DNA of 64,000 nucleotides from assembly GCA_016699555.1 (NCBI GenBank), contig CP064981.1, forward strand, positions 930,001-994,000, read 5' to 3'. The translations under genes and the position numbers were made by a program. Origin of the DNA: Candidatus Iainarchaeum sp. GTDB taxonomy: Archaea; Iainarchaeota; Iainarchaeia; Iainarchaeales; VGJJ01. The notes under the pieces were generated by a model. It was not told the DNA's origin. It saw only the letters and a program-made list of their open reading frames with translations, and made no database searches. Shown here in pieces: positions 1 to 8,206 of this stretch (position 1 is the first letter of the stretch; each line of letters begins with the position of its first letter).

Positions 1-1
1 G

Positions 2-274
2 AAGCGCCGCGAGCTCATGCTCAAACTCATCCACCAAACGCAAAGCCTGCATCTCGCGAAAGAGCCGGAGGGGGCGTTCTATATGTTCCCGCGCATCACC
101 GAAGGAAAGACCTCGCAACAATACGCGCACGACGTGCTGAATCGCGCCCAAGTATTAGTCGTTCCAGGAAACGAATTCGGGAACAAAGGACAAGGATTCG
201 TGCGCATGAGCTACGCGACACAAAAAGAAAAAATCCAAGAAGCATTCGAAAGAATGTGGGAAAAAGGGTTCTAA
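2..274 (+). CDS. PLP-dependent aminotransferase, C-terminal end (partial)
   Basis: The reading frame is already open at the window edge, so only the last 90 or so residues are present. The pattern FYMFPRI...VLVVPGNEFG...GFVRMSYA is the usual small-domain end of class I/II aminotransferases (aspartate/aromatic type): the FYxFP strand, the VxVxPGxxFG loop and the substrate-carboxylate Arg in the (F/Y)xRxS(Y/F)A motif. The substrate cannot be told from this part. The stop codon overlaps by 4 bp, tail to tail, with the convergent regulator gene that follows. Confidence 0.85.
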   Translation, partial: KRRELMLKLIHQTQSLHLAKEPEGAFYMFPRITEGKTSQQYAHDVLNRAQVLVVPGNEFGNKGQGFVRMSYATQKEKIQEAFERMWEKGF

Positions 275-636
275 CCCTCAAAATCCCAATGCTTCTTGAG
301 CGCGATCACTTTGGGGTGGACCACTTCAAAGGCGGCCTCGAACTCGACGGCTTTTTTTTGATTGCAGTCTTCGCAGAGTTCCATCAAGCGCTGCAGCATC
401 TCCCATTCATCCGCTACTTGCACTCCTTTGCGCGTATATTCAATCAAATCCAACCCCAATAGATCTTGGACGGTTGCACGCACGTCGTATTGGAATAGAT
501 TGCTCTGTCGGGCGACTTCGCGAATGGATAAGGGTGATTCTTTCAGCGTCAGCAATACTCGCGCATGCAAGGAGGTAAAACCGATTGATTCAAACGCCTG
601 CACGGCCTCGAATAATGCCTTTTCTTTGAGGTTCAT
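271..636 (-). CDS. TrmB-like winged-helix transcriptional regulator
   Basis: 121 residues. Residues about 1-70 form a winged helix of the TrmB/MarR-like kind (FTSLHARVLLTL..., then SIREVARQSN and a recognition helix in QYDVRATVQDLLGLDLIEY). The wing is followed by a helical tail of about 50 residues with two Cys in CEDC (about residues 88-91). Full TrmB proteins carry a sugar-binding C-terminal domain; here it is missing, so this is a minimal single-domain regulator. No target is visible. The gene converges on the aminotransferase and stands alone on its strand. Confidence 0.6.
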   Translation of the reverse strand: MNLKEKALFEAVQAFESIGFTSLHARVLLTLKESPLSIREVARQSNLFQYDVRATVQDLLGLDLIEYTRKGVQVADEWEMLQRLMELCEDCNQKKAVEFEAAFEVVHPKVIALKKHWDFEG

Positions 637-828
637 CTAATCCCTAGCACAGGCGGTAGAAAGGAGGGAAGGGGAAAGCTTGCGCGCTCCCCTCCTTAGG
701 CTCACACACTGTGTAGAAGGAATGCTGAAAACCCGCGTAATATAGCTGCGGTTGAAACGAAATCAACTAAATGGTTGAGAAATTTCTTTCCATACAACTA
801 AAAATTGTGCGAATGTAAGCATTCAATT
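637..828. other. Intergenic region upstream of the tandem Nudix gene
   Basis: About 190 bp between divergent genes. It holds a purine-rich stretch (658-675) and an AT-rich end (about 765-805) that presumably contains the Nudix promoter. No small gene, RNA or clear repeat was recognised. Confidence 0.4.
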
Positions 829-1716
829 ATGTCTGCTAATTATCCCTATCGCCCCAACGTGCAGATGTGGGTGTTCAATGCGGAAGGAAAGCTCCTATTC
901 AATGATGAGTCCACGAAAGACGAGATCTACTGGAAATTCCCTCAAGGAGGAGTGGACGCGGGAGAAACCCATTTGGAGGCGGTTGCACGGGAATTACGCG
1001 AAGAAGTCAATATCACGGATTACACTATCATCGCCCAAGCGCCCTTTACGCATCGCTATGAGTGGGATGAACGACGTCAGCGCGACCGCAAGCTCCGTGG
1101 GCAAGAACAGACATTCTACCTCATCCACGCGCATAATCCCTCTCAATTACGCATTGGCGAGCCCAATATCCGCAGCAGCGAATGGATGACATTCGAGCAA
1201 ATACTCGCAAAAATGACCATCCCGAACCAAATTGAAATTACGAAAAAAGTATGGAGTGTGTTCCAACCAATGATTGAGAAAGAAATACAGAATGCACATC
1301 GCAAACGCTTGTTGGCAGAAATCCACCAATATGCCATCATTGTGAATGAGAAAAAAGAAGTCCTTTGGATTCGAGGCGTTGGAGGAAGCAAGAAGCTATC
1401 ATTCCCAGGCGGAACAGTCGAAGAAGGAGAGACACTCGAATCAGCCCTTGCGCGCGAAATCATGGAAGAAACGAGCCTACGCGTTCGCGTAGGAAAAATT
1501 ATGGCAACGGCCATCTTGAACGACAAGAAACCCGCTCAACTAGCTATCATCTATCATGCCACTCGCCCGACAGGCAATGTCCAACTATCACACGAGCATA
1601 CCGATTACCAATGGATAAAGCCGTATATGGTCAATGAAGCCGAGGTTGTTCATCCGGACTTGCTCAAACTAGCCAAGGAAGCGGCAGAGAGTAACGCAGC
1701 AGTTCAAAAGACATAA
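829..1716 (+). CDS. Tandem Nudix hydrolase (two Nudix domains in one chain)
   Basis: 295 residues from the ATG at 829; a TTG 24 bp upstream is in frame but less likely. The N-terminal domain begins with the YRPNV start and WKFPQGG motif seen in RppH/diadenosine-polyphosphate hydrolases and has a complete Nudix box (GG...GETHLEAVARELREEV, about residues 42-64). A second, more diverged domain (about residues 160-290) has its own complete box (GG...GETLESALAREIMEET). Both boxes keep the REXXEE catalytic glutamates, so both sites may work. Nudix enzymes cleave nucleoside diphosphates linked to X; the first domain suggests dinucleotide or RNA 5'-end substrates, the second is unassigned. The fusion is uncommon. 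Confidence 0.85.
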   Translation: MSANYPYRPNVQMWVFNAEGKLLFNDESTKDEIYWKFPQGGVDAGETHLEAVARELREEVNITDYTIIAQAPFTHRYEWDERRQRDRKLRGQEQTFYLIHAHNPSQLRIGEPNIRSSEWMTFEQILAKMTIPNQIEITKKVWSVFQPMIEKEIQNAHRKRLLAEIHQYAIIVNEKKEVLWIRGVGGSKKLSFPGGTVEEGETLESALAREIMEETSLRVRVGKIMATAILNDKKPAQLAIIYHATRPTGNVQLSHEHTDYQWIKPYMVNEAEVVHPDLLKLAKEAAESNAAVQKT

Positions 1717-1771
1717 ATGATAGCTGCAAAGTTTATTCGTACAAAATATAGCAATAATAAGAAGTGATACC

Positions 1772-2258
1772 ATGCCAACTATTGAAATCGAAAAACGCTT
1801 TTTGGTCAAAGAACTACCTTTAATGACTAATTATAAAAACGTGGAAATGATCGACGTATATATACCTGAAATCTCCCCCATGCCAAGCTCCGAGCGCGAA
1901 AAATAGGCGAAAAGTATGAGCTGACTAAGAAAACACGCAAGAATGAAGGAGAAAAATACATCATGGTCGAACAAACCATTGATATTACCCCTGAGAGTTC
2001 AATTTCATCTATTCAAAATCCACTCGCCGAATCGAAAAAAACCGATATATGCCCCACGCATCCAATATCATCGAATTAGACGTATTCAGGGGAAAACACC
2101 ACGGATTGGTCATTGCCGAAGTGAAATTCAAGGATGAGCAATCGCTACACGCATTCCAAGCCCCTACATTCTTCGGAAAAGAAATCGACGGAATCGAACA
2201 ACTCGCAGGATGGGTGCTATACGGAATGAACTATGAGGAATTAAAGCTGTTTTTATAA
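1772..2258 (+). pseudogene. CYTH-domain (triphosphate tunnel) protein broken by two frameshifts
   Basis: Starts at ATG 1772 with the family N terminus (PTIEIEKRFLV, an ExExK-type motif). The frame stops at 1904-1906, but moving one frame at about 1878, inside a C run, restores HAKLRARKIGEKYELTKKT, a typical CYTH strand pair. A second shift at about 1993 restores EFNFIYSKSTRRIEKNRY, which leads into IELDVFRGKHHGLVIAEVKF and FGKEID, the usual CYTH end. All parts of one domain are thus present in order but spread over three frames. CYTH proteins bind triphosphates (CyaB/thiamine-triphosphatase type). It is either a recent pseudogene or the frame was lost through sequencing errors; the first break is in a homopolymer. 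Confidence 0.8.
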
Positions 2259-2352
2259 CAACCACAATCCAACGGCACTCCACCCTCTTCCCTTAAACTG
2301 AAAAATTTTTCATTGATTAAATAACTATGCTGAAAAATCCAATTCGCTTCGA

Positions 2353-2376
2353 AAAATTTTCCCTAGCTATTAAAAC
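2353..2376 (+). promoter_or_regulatory. TATA box with conserved upstream AAAATTTTCCCTAG element
   Basis: AAAATTTTCCCTAG (2353-2366) is followed directly by CTATTAAAAC, a TATA-like box centred about 27 nt before the ATG at 2403. The same 14-mer, at the same spacing to TATA, precedes the two giant secreted-protein genes on the minus strand (17395-17408 and 24329-24342). Confidence 0.65.
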
Positions 2377-2402
2377 GAAACGGGGGCACTAAGTTGGACG
2401 TT

Positions 2403-2552
2403 ATGTATGCAATTATGACTCGAAACCATAACGCCAATTCTACTCCACACAGCGAGTGGGAGATGAATCCACGCTTTAGCCGCTGGTTGAATTACTTCTA
2501 CGCAGGAATATTCTTACTCCTGGCGTTATTGCAATATTTACAAGTGGTCTAG
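2403..2552 (+). CDS. Small membrane protein, 49 residues
   Basis: ATG at 2403, in frame to TAG at 2550. The N-terminal half is polar (about residues 1-28), the C-terminal half is one hydrophobic helix (YFYAGIFLLLALLQYL) ending just before the stop. Family not recognised. The case for a real gene is its promoter: an element plus TATA box identical in layout to those of two large surface-protein genes puts transcription start at or next to the ATG. An internal ATG at 2415 is an alternative start. A role with the cell envelope or as partner of the surface proteins is inference only. Confidence 0.5.
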   Translation: MYAIMTRNHNANSTPHSEWEMNPRFSRWLNYFYAGIFLLLALLQYLQVV

Positions 2553-2640
2553 TATTTGCAAAACACCCCATTTTTATAGCCCAAATTCTCTTTCTTTGAA
2601 TCCTATATTTAATGAATTATGTATAGTATTGGGTGTGATC

Positions 2641-3495
2641 ATGGTCAGCGAAACCGACTCATTGGCATTAGTGTCCAATCAGCCCAAGAATGCAAAGTCG
2701 GCCATCATCCAAAAACTATCCAAACAGTGGCCGCTAACCCCTAAACAACTCACGCATGCCGTGCAGCGCGAATATGGGATGGACATCACATATCAAGCCG
2801 TGCACAAGGCATTATTGGAACTGGAGAAAGAAAAGGTTCTCTCAAAAGAAGATAGCCAATGGAAGCTGAATCCCGAATGGTTGAAGCAGCACCACACATT
2901 TGTCGAAAAAGCCATCCAGCACTATCAAGGAAAGAAAAACCACTATTCCATCGATTTGAACAAAACGGAACCACAATACTTTGAATTTGATAGTTTTACG
3001 GATTTTTGCGTTGAAACAGCAAATCTGATTGGAAATAAAATACTATGCAAAAATGGCGAAATTGCCATTGTTATCATGGAATACGGATACTGGTCATTTA
3101 AATTCAAATTTGAGCACTTGCAAGTGCTGCTTCAACTGATGTTAAGTGCCCCTAAATCAGTTAATTTTATCCGAAAGATAACTCCATTTGGTAAATGGAT
3201 TCAAGAACAATATCGAAGAGTTGGAGCGGTAACAAAAGAAAATGGAGCAAAAATAGACATTGATGAAGATTTAATTCTCCAAGGAAATTGGATTATAGAG
3301 ATTCAATTTAGTCCGAAGTCCAAAAAAATCATTGAACACTACTGGAATAAATGGAAAAGTCTTGAAGATGGATACAGAGAATTTGGCCTCAAAGAAGAGC
3401 CCAAGATGGAAATCCGCGTTAAAATTACAAAAAATATTGAATTAGCCAACTTCATGCGAAAGCAATTCGATAAATACCTCCAGGAAGGAAAATGA
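2641..3495 (+). CDS. Winged-helix protein with unknown C-terminal domain (paralogue 1)
   Basis: 284 residues from ATG 2641, chosen because it aligns with the start of the next gene; a TTG at 2596 is in frame. Residues about 12-85 form a winged helix: AKSAIIQKLSKQWPLTPKQLT, then a recognition helix with YQAVHKAL and a wing ending in WKLNPEW. The rest (about residues 95-284) matches no family I know and is rich in Lys, Ile, Phe and Asn. Base composition changes inside the gene: the DNA-binding part resembles the surrounding genome, the C-terminal part is strongly AT-rich. The 3' end overlaps the next gene by 4 bp (ATGA), so the pair is probably co-translated. Likely a transcription regulator with a foreign or fast-evolving sensor domain. 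Confidence 0.65.
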   Translation: MVSETDSLALVSNQPKNAKSAIIQKLSKQWPLTPKQLTHAVQREYGMDITYQAVHKALLELEKEKVLSKEDSQWKLNPEWLKQHHTFVEKAIQHYQGKKNHYSIDLNKTEPQYFEFDSFTDFCVETANLIGNKILCKNGEIAIVIMEYGYWSFKFKFEHLQVLLQLMLSAPKSVNFIRKITPFGKWIQEQYRRVGAVTKENGAKIDIDEDLILQGNWIIEIQFSPKSKKIIEHYWNKWKSLEDGYREFGLKEEPKMEIRVKITKNIELANFMRKQFDKYLQEGK

Positions 3496-4340
3496 ATATG
3501 GAACTCAACGAAGAAAGCGCAACCCTCCTGGCAAAGAAGCCAACCAACGCCAAGGCTGCCATTATCAAGAAACTATCTCACAGCTGGCCCATTACTGCCA
3601 AACAAATGACTACGATCTTACAGCGCGAATTCGGAATCGCCATCACCTACCAAGGCGTGCATAAAGCATTGACACAACTCGAGGAAGAAAAAATAATTGA
3701 GAAAGGAGAAAAAGGTTATCAATTAAACTCGGATTGGATTAAAAACATACAAAATATTGCGAGTAGTATTGCCAAGAATTATAATAATAATGAATCTTTA
3801 GATTTTGAAAAAGAAATAATACAGCTAAATTTTCAAAGTTGGATAAGTGTTGGTAGATTTGGTTCCTTTACATTTAAAGACGACTTTCCAAACCCGTTGG
3901 GTAAACCAATTGTTACCTGCTGGATGCACGTTTGGCCAGTTAGTACTGTTTCGGCCGAAGAGTCAAAACATCTAATTGAACAGGCAATTCGTGAAAAAGC
4001 TGGGCTCTATTGTTTGACTAATCACAATACTCCATTAGATCAACTTTTTGCAGATTGGATAGGCAAAATGGGCCGAAAAAATGTTTTAGGCGCGGAGATT
4101 CCGCTTGATCATGATTATATAATTAGAGGCGACCACATAGCACATATCTACTATGAAAATTCATTTAGGAAGAAGCTAGATAACTTCTATCAAAAGAATG
4201 TTGATGTAAAAAATATTGATTATCAAAGATTACAAGAACTGGCAACTGAAAGAACTCTTATTCAAGTGATTATCATAAAAAACCGTCAATTCGCAGAAAC
4301 TTTAAGGAGTGAGGCATTAAAATTTTTTAAAAATAGATAA
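3492..4340 (+). CDS. Winged-helix protein with unknown C-terminal domain (paralogue 2)
   Basis: 282 residues. The first 75 or so are clearly paralogous to the preceding gene (NAKAAIIKKLSHSWPIT, TYQGVHKALTQLEEEKIIEKG, YQLNSDW). The C-terminal part (about residues 80-282) is AT-rich and not obviously similar to that of paralogue 1, apart from a shared layout of a beta-rich middle and a helical end. Start is the ATG inside the ATGA overlap; an ATG two codons later is equally possible. It directly precedes the AT-rich redox island, so one or both paralogues may control that cluster. Confidence 0.65.
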   Translation: MNMELNEESATLLAKKPTNAKAAIIKKLSHSWPITAKQMTTILQREFGIAITYQGVHKALTQLEEEKIIEKGEKGYQLNSDWIKNIQNIASSIAKNYNNNESLDFEKEIIQLNFQSWISVGRFGSFTFKDDFPNPLGKPIVTCWMHVWPVSTVSAEESKHLIEQAIREKAGLYCLTNHNTPLDQLFADWIGKMGRKNVLGAEIPLDHDYIIRGDHIAHIYYENSFRKKLDNFYQKNVDVKNIDYQRLQELATERTLIQVIIIKNRQFAETLRSEALKFFKNR

Positions 4341-4386
4341 GAGGAAAAATTGTGGGATAAACAGTAGTTTATGTTATAACATTCTG

Positions 4387-4447
4387 AATTGAATCGACTG
4401 TATAAAAACCGTCAATTCAATTGTAAATTAAGGGGCTGTTATATAAA
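4387..4447 (+). promoter_or_regulatory. Inverted repeat and TATA box upstream of the FIST gene
   Basis: AATTGAATCGAC (4387-4398) and GTCAATTCAATT (4411-4422) form an 11-of-12 inverted repeat with a 12-nt spacer, a plausible operator for a dimeric regulator such as the adjacent winged-helix proteins. TTATATAAA (4439-4447) is a strong TATA box centred 26 nt before the ATG at 4469, which predicts a leaderless transcript. Confidence 0.55.
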
Positions 4448-4468
4448 CGATTAAACAAACAATGTTGC

Positions 4469-5758
4469 ATGCTTGATGCAAAAATTGGAGTTAGCCAAAA
4501 TTGGGATCCGATTCTGGCAACTGATGAGGCAATCGCAGAAGCAACAGATGACTTAAAGTCCAATCCAAAAATAATTTTATTGTTCACAACAATACATTAC
4601 GAAAAAAATAATGGATTTAGAAAAATATTAGATAGAATTTACCAAAAGTTTGCAAAAGATACTCCGCTAATTGGTGGCACCGTAGCCGGTTTCATTAGTT
4701 CAAAGGGTTGCTTTGTTAGGGGCATTTCATTAGCAATCATTTATTCAGATAATCTTGAAGTAATTACGGCAGTTGGAAAAAACAATAAACGTTCTCCCGA
4801 AAGTGCAGTAATGCAAGTTTCAAATACAATTAAACCATTATTAGTTAATAGCAAATATGACAATAATATTATGTTACAAATTATATCTGGAGGAAAAATC
4901 CCATTTATCCCTTTTTTAAAACAAGGCAGAGTAGTCCATTCTACAATCATTGGAGAAATTGAATCTAAAGGAATTGGATTAACATTAAAATTATTGCAAA
5001 AAGGAGTTGGAAGAGAAGAAGAAATACTCAAATTAATGGTTCAGGAATTTCCAGATGCAAATATTATTTCCCTTTCATCAATGGATGATGAGAAAATGGA
5101 AAGAAATTTCCAATTTCATAATAATAAAGTGCTTACAGACGTGATTGTTACGGCATGTATACTCACAAATTATGAATTGGATCTTAAAAGTGAAATTAGT
5201 TTAGAAGATATTGGAATTGAGTTTGATATAACAAGGATTGGTAATGATAGGAGAACTATTAAAGAATTAGATAAAATTCCCGCGAAAGAGGCTTTTATAA
5301 AAAAAATGAATTGGCCGAAATCTTATTTTGATGAAAATATTTATAGAAAGGTTTTCTTTTATCCACTAGTGCACGAACTAAATGGACAAAAAATATCCTC
5401 AGTTGCAGGATTATTTTTGGGACAAAACCTTTATTCAACATATCAGATTGAGTCCGATAAATTAAGTATAATGTCTTATTCTGGCAAAAAACTTTATGAC
5501 ACAGTAAGCAACGACATGCAACAAATTGATGTTAATCAACTCGATTTTTTATTCTTAGTAGAGTGTGGAATTAGATTAGAAGCAATGGGAAGAAAAATAT
5601 TTGCAATAAGGGAAAAAATTGTTAATAGATTAGCAGGTAAACCATTTCTGTTAGTATATCCTGCTGGCGAAGGGGTTTATTCAAAAAAAATTTTAAAATA
5701 TGGAAACGAGACGTATAATAGAGTGTGTTTTTACAAACCAAAGAAGGTATTAACTTGA
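4469..5758 (+). CDS. FIST-domain sensory protein
   Basis: 429 residues with FIST_N followed by FIST_C. Signs of FIST_N are the KIGVSQNWDP start, EAIAEATDDL helix, the PKIILLFTTI strand and the PLIGGTVAGFIS segment (about residues 66-78), followed by a strand where FIST proteins have their SVVVLAL segment. FIST domains are thought to bind small ligands such as amino acids and usually feed into kinases or cyclases; here there is no output domain. First gene of an AT-rich island; its stop overlaps the start of the next gene (TTGA). The TATA box places transcription start at the ATG. Confidence 0.6.
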   Translation: MLDAKIGVSQNWDPILATDEAIAEATDDLKSNPKIILLFTTIHYEKNNGFRKILDRIYQKFAKDTPLIGGTVAGFISSKGCFVRGISLAIIYSDNLEVITAVGKNNKRSPESAVMQVSNTIKPLLVNSKYDNNIMLQIISGGKIPFIPFLKQGRVVHSTIIGEIESKGIGLTLKLLQKGVGREEEILKLMVQEFPDANIISLSSMDDEKMERNFQFHNNKVLTDVIVTACILTNYELDLKSEISLEDIGIEFDITRIGNDRRTIKELDKIPAKEAFIKKMNWPKSYFDENIYRKVFFYPLVHELNGQKISSVAGLFLGQNLYSTYQIESDKLSIMSYSGKKLYDTVSNDMQQIDVNQLDFLFLVECGIRLEAMGRKIFAIREKIVNRLAGKPFLLVYPAGEGVYSKKILKYGNETYNRVCFYKPKKVLT

Positions 5759-6966
5759 ACTATGCAATCATTGGTTGTGGAATTACGGGGTCAGCAATTG
5801 CTTATCAACTTTCGAGGATAGATTCAATAAAGGAATTAGTAATTGTTGATAAAAACCCGGAAAATATTAATCGTGTAAACGAACTTGTTGGCAAAAAAGT
5901 CAAAATTAAATCATATTGTTTAGATCCTCTAAAAGATAATAAATTTTTTCAAAAAATAAAAAATACCAAAGTCTTAATCAACTCTGCATCTCCGTTGTGT
6001 AATATTAAACTAATGAAAGATTGTATTAAATCTGCGACTAATTATATTGACTTAGCGTCTAACCCATTCCCTTATCCTGGTATTGAGAAAGGTACTACGC
6101 TTGATGAGCAACTTGTGCTTAATGAAAAGTTTAGACGTTCTGGGATTGTAGCAATCACAAATACGGGGTTTTCACCCGGTTTTACCGATATTATTTCAAA
6201 AAATTTAGCAGTAAAATATTCACTTGATAGAATCAATAGTATTCAAATATATTTTGGAGAAAGAATAGGCTCCGAAAAACTTGTATGTAGTTGGTCTCCA
6301 TATATTTTATTGTTAGAAGTATTATCCCCTCCAACAATTTACAGAGATGGGAAAATTATTGAGCTTGATTTTAATGATGCCATTGGATATATTGACTTTC
6401 CAAATCCAATAGGCAGAATAAAAACAAGAGTATTTAGTGGCCACCCAGAATTGAGAACAATCCCTGAATTTATTGGATTACCAGTCGATGAAATAAAAAT
6501 TGGCGGCGGAATGTACTTAAACAATCTTGAACTAAGCGATATGATTGCTGCAGCATTAAGCAAGCAATTGAGAGAATCAGTTATATTCAAGGGAGATGTA
6601 TTTGAAATACTTTCTAAATCATTTGAATCGGCAGAAAATTTTGACAGGAATTACAAGAACGGAATTATAAAATATGAGTATTTTTGCGGGACTATAAGCA
6701 TAACTGGCAAATCAAAAGATAAGATAATTCATTATAACCTAGAAATCAACGAGAGCATTGAAAATATTATTAAAAAAATTCCGTGCGGAAGTATTGCAAG
6801 TTATGTCGTCTCTTTTTTGCCAGCGGTAATAGCCCATATGATTACCCAGAAAAAAATCACTCAAAGAGGAGTTATTGTTCCAGGCCAGCTTACTGAGATT
6901 AATGAAATTATCCAACGTATTAGAGGCATGGGATTAAATATGAAGGAAACCATTCGGCAGGAGTAG
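5755..6966 (+). CDS. Saccharopine-dehydrogenase-like NAD(P)-binding oxidoreductase
   Basis: 403 residues from TTG 5755, which gives the clean Rossmann start NYAIIGCGITGSAIAYQL and overlaps the stop of the FIST gene (TTGA). A GTG at 5725 is an in-frame alternative. The GxGxxG fold is followed by a VDKNPEN acidic strand end (dinucleotide selector), and the middle has the SASPLCN / YIDLAS and NTGFSPGFTDII pattern of the saccharopine dehydrogenase / carboxynorspermidine synthase group. Enzymes of this group join or split amino acids through a C-N bond, or reduce related substrates. The substrate is unknown. Ends one base before the FAD enzyme gene. Confidence 0.7.
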   Translation: MNYAIIGCGITGSAIAYQLSRIDSIKELVIVDKNPENINRVNELVGKKVKIKSYCLDPLKDNKFFQKIKNTKVLINSASPLCNIKLMKDCIKSATNYIDLASNPFPYPGIEKGTTLDEQLVLNEKFRRSGIVAITNTGFSPGFTDIISKNLAVKYSLDRINSIQIYFGERIGSEKLVCSWSPYILLLEVLSPPTIYRDGKIIELDFNDAIGYIDFPNPIGRIKTRVFSGHPELRTIPEFIGLPVDEIKIGGGMYLNNLELSDMIAAALSKQLRESVIFKGDVFEILSKSFESAENFDRNYKNGIIKYEYFCGTISITGKSKDKIIHYNLEINESIENIIKKIPCGSIASYVVSFLPAVIAHMITQKKITQRGVIVPGQLTEINEIIQRIRGMGLNMKETIRQE

Positions 6967-6967
6967 T

Positions 6968-8206
6968 ATGAAATCAAAACTTTACTTATTCGGCGGTGGC
7001 ATATCGTCAGCATCTACAGCATTTTATTCAAACTCAACAAATATTCAAGTACTTGAAAAACAGAATAAGGTAGGAGGCAGGATAAAATCAGTTAAGCTAG
7101 GAAGAGATATTTTTGAAGCTGGAGCACAATTTTTTACTGAAAAAGACAGAAATGTTGAAAGCTTTTTGAAAAAGTTAAAATTGGACAATAAAATAAATGA
7201 AGTTTACTTAAGTAATCTAAATATTTCACGCGATAATTCTATAATAAGTCTTAAAAAAAATTGCTTACAACAAGATTTTGATACGCATGAAATTTCAATA
7301 TTGTATAGTTACATTAATCATATCGATGATTATTTAACTAATTCTTCAGCAAAAAATCTTATGAGTATGAGTTTAAAAAAATGGTATAACACTTTTGTGG
7401 GTAGAAATGACGAGTGGTTTATTGATGCATTGGTGAGAAGTCTTACATTTTCAAATATTGAAAAATTAAGTGCATATTACGGATTAATAGTTATTTCAAC
7501 TTTTTTTAGTCACACATACAACTTAAAGAATGGGCTTATCGCAGCGGTTGATGCTGCATTTGCTGCTTCTTCTGCAAAAATTAGCTACAACGCAAACATA
7601 GAAAGTATTGCTATTGACAATAATATCAGTAAAGTGGTGGTAAACGGCAAAGAAATCCAAATTGATGATAACGACTACTTTGTATCTGGGCTGCCAGCGA
7701 ATATCCTCTGTAAGTTAGTTGATGATAACAAGCTTAAAAAAGCGCTTAATAAAATTGAGTATGCAAATGCGCAGGTATTTTTTATAGAAACCAAAAAAAA
7801 ATTGCTAAAAGATGCGTACGGCATCATGTTTCCCAGTGGGACTTCTCCAATCTCTATTATTGTTGAAGAAACAAAAGGATTAACTGCAAAAAACGGGAAC
7901 GGACAGTTAGTCGTGATATTTGATGGTAAGACAAATGTAAGTTCAAATGAAGCACTGGAAATAACGTCTAATATTTTGCCAGTAAAAAATCAAATCAATT
8001 CAGTAAATCACTATAATTGGGATGGGGCATTACCGATATGTACCCCAGAGTTGTTTGAAATTCAAAATCGGATAAGTAAATATAATTATAAAAATTTCAG
8101 TATTGCTGGTGATTTTATGGGATTGCCATCGTTAGATGCTGCAATCGAAAGCGGGCACAATGCAGCAAATAATTATAATAAATTTGTTAAGCTAAGAAAA
8201 ACTTAA
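6968..8206 (+). CDS. FAD-dependent amine-oxidase / desaturase-like protein
   Basis: 412 residues. The N terminus has an FAD-binding Rossmann motif (YLFGGGISSASTAFY), then a glutamate-ended strand and the KVGGRIKS signature (about residues 36-43) of flavin amine oxidases, protoporphyrinogen oxidases and carotenoid desaturases. The C-terminal end carries the expected second FAD contact (AGDFMGLPSLDAAIESGHNAA). It follows the previous gene by one base, so it is co-transcribed, and its last 20 bp overlap the convergent reductase gene. Substrate unknown; amines, or isoprenoids given the next gene, are both possible. Confidence 0.7.
   Translation: MKSKLYLFGGGISSASTAFYSNSTNIQVLEKQNKVGGRIKSVKLGRDIFEAGAQFFTEKDRNVESFLKKLKLDNKINEVYLSNLNISRDNSIISLKKNCLQQDFDTHEISILYSYINHIDDYLTNSSAKNLMSMSLKKWYNTFVGRNDEWFIDALVRSLTFSNIEKLSAYYGLIVISTFFSHTYNLKNGLIAAVDAAFAASSAKISYNANIESIAIDNNISKVVVNGKEIQIDDNDYFVSGLPANILCKLVDDNKLKKALNKIEYANAQVFFIETKKKLLKDAYGIMFPSGTSPISIIVEETKGLTAKNGNGQLVVIFDGKTNVSSNEALEITSNILPVKNQINSVNHYNWDGALPICTPELFEIQNRISKYNYKNFSIAGDFMGLPSLDAAIESGHNAANNYNKFVKLRKT

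Noticed and set aside
4462..4468. ATG at 4462 as start of the FIST gene
   Set aside because: It is out of frame with the FIST reading frame; the in-frame ATG at 4469 is at the expected distance from the TATA box.
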